A stretch of 10,125 bases of DNA from Candidatus Poribacteria bacterium (GTDB lineage: Bacteria; Poribacteria; WGA-4E; PCPOR2b): assembly GCA_027296925.1 (NCBI GenBank), contig JAPUIP010000780.1:1-10125 (forward strand), in the 5' to 3' direction. Shown here piece by piece: positions 5,807 through 10,125 of the stretch (its first letter is position 1; each line of letters opens with the position of its first letter). Under the pieces are notes generated by a model. The model had not been told where the DNA came from. It made no database searches and saw only the letters and a list, made by a program, of their open reading frames with translations. Both the position numbers and the translations under genes were made by a program.

Positions 5807-6649
5807 TCAAAATCTTACCCTTACCAAACGGAAAGTGTAATTTGTCTCTGGATAGAAGTTGGGAAGTAGGCTTTTCTGCACCGTCAACGTCGGCAATCCA
5901 AGCTGAAGACTACCATGTTGAAGCTGAAGGGCTGCTTTTGGGGCGGGGTTATAGAGGGCTTCTTTCCGAAGTCCTGCTGACTTGTACGCATCTATGATAG
6001 CCCCAATATAAGAACCAAAAAAGACTATAGCTCCAGCCGTTCCTAAGGCATCATTACCTCCACTATCAAACTGCGAAAAAGCCACCCCATATCCTAGCAT
6101 CTCTGCACCCAAGAACGCAAAGCCCTTTACTATATCGCCATTGTAAAATTGACCGGCACCAAAACTAGGGTAAATGCTTATTAGCAGAGCTAACCCTCTC
6201 GACTTTCGCCGAGCATCAAACAAAATAAATTCATCTCCAACAACATTCATCATTTGTATTGCCCAGCGAGAACGGGCTTGGACGAAGGAAAACGTATAAG
6301 AGCGGGGTGTTTGATGTCGGCTGGAATCTTTTTTCAACGTGTAAATGATTTCGCCATGACACTTCACAGTGGCGCTGATGCCTGAAATGTCAATAGACAC
6401 GTTAGTAAACTCAAGCGATATCGCGTTCCATTGCCTCAGCTCTGTCTCTATAATGATTTCCCTAGAGGCGTCCAGATTCCAGAAACAGCTTTTGATGAGC
6501 TTCATATCCTTTCTTCGATAGCCTTCCTGAAAGCGCTGCAAAACTTTTTGAATCCGCTGTTCCTCAATGCTTGCACTAAAAGCTGTGGATGCGAACATCA
6601 CCAAACCCACAAAACACAAAATCAAAACCGCACACGGGTTGTGTTTCAT
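5807..6649 (-). CDS. Exported protein: NTF2-like N-terminal part and a GAGQFYNG-type membrane domain
   Basis: A 280-residue protein not assigned to a named family. Residues 1-25 form a signal peptide or anchor ending AFS-A. Residues about 28-135 look like a SnoaL/NTF2-like fold: a helical start (EEQRIQKVLQRFQEGYRRKD), then strands around SLEFTNVSIDISG and a final RWAIQMM. From 150 on it is hydrophobic, with IYPSFGAGQFYNGDIVKGF (159-177), a motif seen in small bacterial membrane domains such as DUF5683-type proteins, and further membrane segments near 178-195 and 203-220. The C-terminus ends in YTFRLVRVRF. The ATG at 6647-6649 has AGGTGA five bases upstream; the frame runs open to 6871 but that part overlaps the next gene and reads as junk. 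G+C appears lower than in neighbours. Confidence 0.75.
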   Translation of the reverse strand: MKHNPCAVLILCFVGLVMFASTAFSASIEEQRIQKVLQRFQEGYRRKDMKLIKSCFWNLDASREIIIETELRQWNAISLEFTNVSIDISGISATVKCHGEIIYTLKKDSSRHQTPRSYTFSFVQARSRWAIQMMNVVGDEFILFDARRKSRGLALLISIYPSFGAGQFYNGDIVKGFAFLGAEMLGYGVAFSQFDSGGNDALGTAGAIVFFGSYIGAIIDAYKSAGLRKEALYNPAPKAALQLQHGSLQLGLPTLTVQKSLLPNFYPETNYTFRLVRVRF

Positions 6650-6812
6650 CTCAATCACCTCACTTTCCCAAAATGTAGACTCACCAACGCTCCACCAAAT
6701 GACACCTCCCGATTCAAATTTGCGTAGCCATAGAGCCCAAGCCCAAACCACGAAGATAGTGACAAGAGTAGTTGACCTTCGCGGAGGGAAGCACGAGAAC
6801 TTCCGCTTTCGC
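6650..6812. other. Intergenic region between the two exported-protein genes
   Basis: 163 bases separate the stop of the 140-residue gene from the start of the 280-residue gene, both on the minus strand. Apart from the ribosome-binding site at 6655-6660 and a 5-bp stem GGAAG/CTTCC near 6788-6805 without a T-run, nothing definite is visible. The gap is longer than the 26-31 bp gaps upstream, so the 280-residue gene may have its own promoter, which I could not identify. Confidence 0.3.
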
Positions 6813-7235
6813 TTAAAATCGATAACGCAACGCATCGAAGCGAAAGTCAAAACTCCCGATGCTTTTAGCATTGGAAGGCAGATCTGGAGCCATTACCAAT
6901 CGCGGCACCGACCAGGCGATGAAATTCGATTCAACGTTTAACAGTGCGTAGCGATTATAATGCGATGCTCTCAACACGAAGCCGTCGTAGATGCCGAACC
7001 CGAGTCCTAAGATGAGCCCAATCCCCGTCCCGCGTCGCAGGTTTTTCGTCCAATCCGGATCATCTTCCAACAGGGAAACGCCCGTCCCAACTAGGGCGCC
7101 CGCGGCCCCACCGTAGACGATATCTGTGGCAACCGTTTTCATCCCTGACGAATTCGCATCAGCGTTTGAAATGAAGGTGAGTAGTAGTATGGGTAAGATT
7201 ATCCAGCCGGCAGTTTTGCAGTAGAATGATTGCAT
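6813..7235 (-). CDS. Small exported glycine-rich protein of unknown function
   Basis: The 140-residue product starts with a basic/hydrophobic signal peptide (1-27, likely cut after ADA). It has two Gly-rich hydrophobic segments: YGGAAGALVGTGVSLL (41-56) and GTGIGLILGLGFGIYDG (69-85). Both resemble glycine-zipper segments that pack in membranes. The rest is beta-like and ends FDFRFDALRYRF. An alternating pattern with a terminal Phe is common in outer-membrane beta-barrel proteins, but 140 residues is short for a barrel. The ATG has AAGGAGA seven bases upstream. It follows the SDR gene by 26 bp and precedes a second exported protein that also ends in Phe. I do not recognise the family. Confidence 0.72.
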   Translation of the reverse strand: MQSFYCKTAGWIILPILLLTFISNADANSSGMKTVATDIVYGGAAGALVGTGVSLLEDDPDWTKNLRRGTGIGLILGLGFGIYDGFVLRASHYNRYALLNVESNFIAWSVPRLVMAPDLPSNAKSIGSFDFRFDALRYRF

Positions 7236-7261
7236 AAGAATTCTCCTTATTGAATCGCAGT

Positions 7262-8011
7262 TTACGGAATCAATATCCGTCCACCGCTTGCGATGACGGT
7301 CGTACCGGTCACATAGCTGGCCTCTTCGCTAAGCAGAAACGCAATGACGTTTGCCATCTCTTCTGGCTTACCTAAGCGCCCTAATGGTGTGGTTGAACGC
7401 AGGTGCTCTCGCATCTCCGACGAGACTTCGTACATCATATCCGTGTCAATCGCCCCCGGCGCAACCGAGTTAATCCGAATGTTGTGTGGCGCGAGGGGTT
7501 CACAGCACGATTTTGTTAAGGCGATGACGCCCGCCTTTGCGGCTGCATAGGCAAGCTGATTGGGCCGGACCGCCAACGCCGCGATCGATGAAACATTGAC
7601 GATGCGTCCAAACTCTCTTTGGATCATCCCGCCTTTAACGGCCCAAATGACGTTGAAAGGCCCCGTCAGGTTAATCGTAATGATTTCGTCCCAGTGTTCC
7701 GGTGTGAGTTCATCAAAGTTCATATTCCCGACATCGCCGGCGTTGTTCACCAGTAGATCAATTGCACCGAGTTCGTCCGTCACTTGCGCTACCATCGCGT
7801 TGACCGCGGCCCGGTCCGCGATGTTTGCCTGAACGGGGAGCGCTCGTCGTCCAAGCGCACGTACCTGCTCACAAACCGCTTCTGCGGCTTCCGCGGATCT
7901 CACATAATGTACCGCAACATCTGCGCCTTCGCCGGCGAGTTTCATCGCAGTTGCTCTGCCGATTCCACGGCTGGCTCCTGTCACTAACGCAACTCTTCCT
8001 TCAAATTTCAT
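7262..8011 (-). CDS. SDR-family oxidoreductase, FabG-like
   Basis: A 249-residue classical short-chain dehydrogenase/reductase, an NAD(P)-dependent enzyme acting on a carbonyl/alcohol pair. It shows the cofactor motif TGASRGIG (11-18), NNAG (89-92), and the catalytic residues N114, S142, Y155 and K159 (YAAAK). Further family landmarks are NSVAPGAIDTDM (181-192) and the C-terminal SYVTGTTVIASGG. R15 suggests preference for NADP. Best matches would be 3-oxoacyl-ACP reductase or glucose/sugar dehydrogenase types; it is probably an accessory SDR and not the fatty-acid FabG, because no fab genes are nearby. The ATG at 8009-8011 has GGGAGA upstream; the frame opens earlier, to 8056, which would overlap the gene before it. 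The gap to the TIM-barrel gene is 31 bp, so they are probably co-transcribed. Confidence 0.93.
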   Translation of the reverse strand: MKFEGRVALVTGASRGIGRATAMKLAGEGADVAVHYVRSAEAAEAVCEQVRALGRRALPVQANIADRAAVNAMVAQVTDELGAIDLLVNNAGDVGNMNFDELTPEHWDEIITINLTGPFNVIWAVKGGMIQREFGRIVNVSSIAALAVRPNQLAYAAAKAGVIALTKSCCEPLAPHNIRINSVAPGAIDTDMMYEVSSEMREHLRSTTPLGRLGKPEEMANVIAFLLSEEASYVTGTTVIASGGRILIP

Positions 8012-8042
8012 GCGTCTGTCTCCCATGATTGATACGCGATGC

Positions 8043-9200
8043 CTAAATCCCCTCAATCGCAGTTTTGACCCACTTCAGATTAGGCATGGGCATAATCCCG
8101 TAGTTGTAGAACGATACAGCACGGACGCCCAGATCAGCCGCCGCTTTGACGTTCGCGGCGAGGGTTGCCGCATCTGGACTGGCGGGGGGATACGCGCAGA
8201 CGCCGACCCACACCTTATCTACCTGCCCGTTCATCAGGGTTGCAGCGTTTTGAACAGACTGCTCCAGCGATTCCGGCGAAGGTGTGTAGCATAGAATCTC
8301 GTACCAGTCCACAATCTCTCGAATCTGTTCCGCGTTATACCCCGCATGCCGGCGAGTCCCCATAGCCATCGATGAGATCGGCGCTTTGGAAACAGCTTTG
8401 ATCTCTGCGATGAGTGAACTGACGACGGATTCGCGCATGTCGAGATATGCGCGTGTTTCGGGAACATTCGCGCACAATTCGTCGAACCCAATCTGGATCG
8501 GCTCTCCCGACGCAAAACTGACAGCGAGCTCGCATCCCACGCCGTTTGCGAGGGCTGCGATATCAATGCCTGCTGCCCGACCACGTTTGCGGCAACTCTC
8601 GCAGAAGCAGAGCCCAAGCAGAAATCGATCCATCTCTCCCAGCGGAATGCCGATCTTTTCATGCCCATGATAATGGCGTCCGCCTTGATAATCGCACGAC
8701 TCCAGTTCGACCGTAGCGAAATTGTAGTTTGTCGTTAAGTCTTTCACGAGCGCACACATGTACTCGCGGACATCTTCATTCGCCGGGCAGAGCGCGTGCC
8801 AACACGGATTGCCAAAGACATCGCGTTGCGCCACTTCCGGCTGGTTCCGCCCGATTTGTGAGTTGTGGAGGCACACCGTCCAGGACGAGAGCTTCATGCC
8901 GTGTCGATCGCACCCATCGGAGATCAGCCGCAACGGATTGACGGTTTCCGCAAGTGGCGACACCGGAGGTTCAATCCGGGTGTTTGTGTATAAGGATCGA
9001 TCCGGTTGAAAATAGATTGCCGCCTGCGAACTGTAGAAGTTGTTCTCCCGTTGATGCACGCGCAGGTGATCGACGCTATGATAGCTCGTCGCTACGCTGA
9101 GCGTGTTCAAGCCAATTTCGTTTTTGAGGGTCGAAATGACGGAATCGACGCCCTCATCGATGACATCCCATACGTAAGACCAGATACTTAAGATTTCCAT
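8043..9200 (-). CDS. Putative TIM-barrel glycoside-hydrolase-like protein with CxCxxC cluster
   Basis: The 385-residue protein lacks a signal peptide and reads as alternating strands and helices typical of a (beta/alpha)8 barrel. Examples are the strand MKLSSWTVCLHN (102-113), FATVELESCDYQGG (161-174), PISSMAMGT (274-282), WYEILCYTP (299-307), VWVGVCAYP (330-338) and AVSFYNYG (361-368). CFCESC (198-203) followed by KRGRAAGID is a Cys cluster seen in several uncharacterised glycosidase-like barrels. E165, E167 or D170 are candidates for catalytic acids. The ATG is preceded by AAAGGG five bases upstream. It is the first gene of a likely operon with the SDR. Related families are annotated as hypothetical, alpha-amylase-like or GH-like proteins; no substrate can be given. 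Confidence 0.6.
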   Translation of the reverse strand: MEILSIWSYVWDVIDEGVDSVISTLKNEIGLNTLSVATSYHSVDHLRVHQRENNFYSSQAAIYFQPDRSLYTNTRIEPPVSPLAETVNPLRLISDGCDRHGMKLSSWTVCLHNSQIGRNQPEVAQRDVFGNPCWHALCPANEDVREYMCALVKDLTTNYNFATVELESCDYQGGRHYHGHEKIGIPLGEMDRFLLGLCFCESCRKRGRAAGIDIAALANGVGCELAVSFASGEPIQIGFDELCANVPETRAYLDMRESVVSSLIAEIKAVSKAPISSMAMGTRRHAGYNAEQIREIVDWYEILCYTPSPESLEQSVQNAATLMNGQVDKVWVGVCAYPPASPDAATLAANVKAAADLGVRAVSFYNYGIMPMPNLKWVKTAIEGI

Positions 9201-9333
9201 ATTTTCCCTTTATCTTTGGTGATTTTGGCGAAGCCCCCGCTTCACCCGCCCCACGAAAAAGATGAGGCGTGTTCGCTGAAAGTATGATACAATAATCCAT
9301 TGCAATCCCAGATCCGACGGGGGGTGAAAAACC
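9201..9333. other. Divergent intergenic region upstream of the TIM-barrel operon and the small gene pair
   Basis: These 133 bases separate two divergent transcription units and hold one recognisable promoter element, the extended -10 at 9285-9293 on the plus strand. On the minus strand only the ribosome-binding site of the TIM-barrel gene is evident. A minus-strand frame passing through it does not look coding. Confidence 0.45.
9285..9293 (+). promoter_or_regulatory. Extended -10 promoter candidate for the gene pair
   Basis: TG-A-TACAAT matches the extended -10 consensus with one mismatch. The -35 position 17 bases upstream (AGGCGT) is poor, which is tolerated by extended -10 promoters. A start near 9300 would give a leader of about 34 bases before the GTG at 9334. 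Confidence 0.4.
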
Positions 9334-9594
9334 GTGAAACAGCAAAAGTTAAACAGCGCGAAATCCTGCACAACAGGGTCGAAGTATCCTCCTCATACAC
9401 GTCCTCCAGCGATTAAACCGGGCAGTTATAGCGAATATCTGCACCAGCACCCGGAGGTTGTAGAGAAGGAACTCCGAGCAATTGGTATCGATCCAGATGA
9501 GTTGATGCGGATGTTACTTGAAGGCGGCACAGTTATCATGAAATTCAATAATTCCAAAAATGCGACGATTACGAAGGTCAAAGAAGAGACATGA
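9334..9594 (+). CDS. Small hypothetical protein, candidate partner or antitoxin of the TumE-like gene
   Basis: The 86-residue product starts at GTG (9334) with GGGGTGA about seven bases upstream. Its first 30 residues are basic, rich in Pro and Ser/Thr and probably disordered. Residues 33-64 (SYSEYLHQHPEVVEKEL through LMRMLLEGG) form helices, and a short beta-like tail follows, VIMKFNNSKNATITKV. I do not recognise the family and see no helix-turn-helix. It overlaps the following gene by 35 bases in another frame, which implies translational coupling. That layout, with a small charged protein ahead of a TumE-like one, suggests an antitoxin, but this is inference from position only. Confidence 0.6.
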   Translation: MKQQKLNSAKSCTTGSKYPPHTRPPAIKPGSYSEYLHQHPEVVEKELRAIGIDPDELMRMLLEGGTVIMKFNNSKNATITKVKEET

Positions 9595-10078
9595 AGCATC
9601 TAAGTTTCTTTGGGAACAGTACAGCACTCTAAACAGATATCATGAAATCTGGACGCATATGGACGAGTACGGCGCAACTATTCGGAACGACGACATGGGC
9701 GTATTCTACCTCCCATCGCGAGCGATTTTTGAACGCATGACGCCGCATTCCGACCCGGTTGGACTGGTTTTCACAGATGGCTCTTTTCTCGTTGTAAAGG
9801 AAATCTTCGAGTACGGTTATCGCCATGACACCGCAACAGCACCGCAGATCTACTTCCTTGAGTACAGTTATCATTACCAACGTCCACAAGATCACACGTT
9901 CTTCCGATACGATTACCACCCCGGAGTTGGTGCTCCTGAGACCCACCCGCTATACCATCTCCATGCCGCAGGCTGGAAAGAAGGAGCAGATGATTTGCCC
10001 CAAGTACCGCGCTTTCCCGTGTTTCCCGTGACACTCGATGAAGTTTTGGAGTTTATCCGTGTTAATTTCTTCCTGTAG
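9560..10078 (+). CDS. TumE-like (DUF6516) family protein, candidate toxin
   Basis: A 172-residue protein whose central part follows the pattern I associate with the TumE/DUF6516 family. It has VGLVFTDGSFLVVKEIFEY (67-85), then EYSYHYQ (101-107), FRYDYHPG (115-122), HPLYHLH (129-135) and a C-terminal helix LDEVLEFIRVNF (159-170). The conserved DGS-L--E, YxYHY, RYD and HxxxHLH elements would cluster polar and His residues into an active site. TumE proteins are listed as toxins of toxin-antitoxin pairs; the biochemical target of this one is unknown. The ATG at 9560 has no ribosome-binding site and lies inside the preceding gene, so translation is probably coupled. A later start at M34 (9659) is possible and would remove the basic N-terminus. 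Confidence 0.65.
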   Translation: MRRLRRSKKRHEASKFLWEQYSTLNRYHEIWTHMDEYGATIRNDDMGVFYLPSRAIFERMTPHSDPVGLVFTDGSFLVVKEIFEYGYRHDTATAPQIYFLEYSYHYQRPQDHTFFRYDYHPGVGAPETHPLYHLHAAGWKEGADDLPQVPRFPVFPVTLDEVLEFIRVNFFL

Positions 10079-10084
10079 AGCGCT

Positions 10085-10125
10085 TCACGACAATTCTTCC
10101 AGCAACGCCTTCGCTTCCTTCAGAT
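10085..10125 (-). CDS. C-terminal end of an unknown minus-strand gene (partial)
   Basis: Reading left from the window edge, one minus-strand frame gives LKEAKALLEELS and a TGA at 10087-10085. The helical, Leu/Ala/Glu-rich tail is typical of a protein C-terminus, and the stop lies only 6 bases from the stop of the TumE-like gene, a normal convergent arrangement. With only 12 residues visible, this is a guess based on composition. Confidence 0.35.
   Translation of the reverse strand, partial: LKEAKALLEELS

Noticed and set aside
5788..5997. 69-residue plus-strand ORF downstream of the consensus promoter
   Set aside because: It starts at a GTG with no ribosome-binding site and is antisense to the better supported exported-protein gene; nothing in its translation looks like a domain.
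6650..6871. 74-residue upstream extension of the 280-residue exported protein
   Set aside because: It overlaps the 3' end of the 140-residue gene, would bury the signal peptide inside the protein, and the inner ATG has a good ribosome-binding site.
8012..8056. Upstream start for the SDR gene overlapping the TIM-barrel gene
   Set aside because: The extra 15 residues precede the usual SDR N-terminus, and the ATG at 8011 has GGGAGA at suitable spacing.
9154..9345. 63-residue minus-strand ORF across the divergent intergenic region
   Set aside because: It overlaps the starts of both divergent genes, has no ribosome-binding site or domain, and is explained as a chance frame.

Overview
The window comes from an unidentified bacterium of moderate G+C content. 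The gene set is a phytanoyl-CoA-dioxygenase-type enzyme, a CtBP-like 2-hydroxyacid dehydrogenase, a gamma-glutamyltransferase-like Ntn hydrolase, a FabG-type reductase, a TIM-barrel protein with a Cys cluster, and a TumE-like toxin candidate. This mix recalls uncultured Poribacteria-like lineages. That assignment is an impression from gene content and was not tested. Nothing points to a virus. No rRNA, tRNA or CRISPR array was seen.

Layout. (1) 1-293 (+) is the C-terminus of a metallophosphoesterase. It converges on a minus-strand pair: a CtBP-like D-2-hydroxyacid dehydrogenase (2186-1173) followed 32 bp later by a PhyH-family oxygenase (1140-331). (2) Divergent from the pair is coaE, dephospho-CoA kinase (2395-3054, +). 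It converges on a membrane-anchored TPR-SPOR protein with a TTG start (3758-3096, -). (3) Upstream of that on the minus strand is a GGT-family Ntn hydrolase (5516-3888). (4) 5517-5806 is an AT-rich gap. It holds a consensus sigma70 promoter (TTGACA-16 bp-TATAAT) on the plus strand, a ribosome-binding-site-like run with no ORF behind it, and a small inverted repeat that may be a terminator or an insertion-sequence scar. (5) Minus-strand genes from 9200 down to 5807 follow: a TIM-barrel protein with a CxCxxC cluster, an SDR oxidoreductase, and two exported proteins of unknown function. The first three are only 26-31 bp apart and look like an operon. (6) On the plus strand, 9334-9594 and 9560-10078 overlap by 35 bp. 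The second protein resembles the TumE (DUF6516) toxin-antitoxin family. A minus-strand gene tail begins at 10085.

How the genes may work together. The dehydrogenase and PhyH enzyme could act in sequence on a hydroxy or keto acid. The TIM-barrel protein and SDR could act together on a sugar-like substrate. Both ideas are inference from adjacency and family. The two strongest leads are enzymes whose family name may mislead. The GGT-like protein keeps the nucleophilic Thr but has lost the residues that hold the gamma-glutamyl group in E. coli GGT. The PhyH protein has HxG where the usual iron-binding motif is HxD. No clearly new multi-gene system can be claimed from sequence alone.
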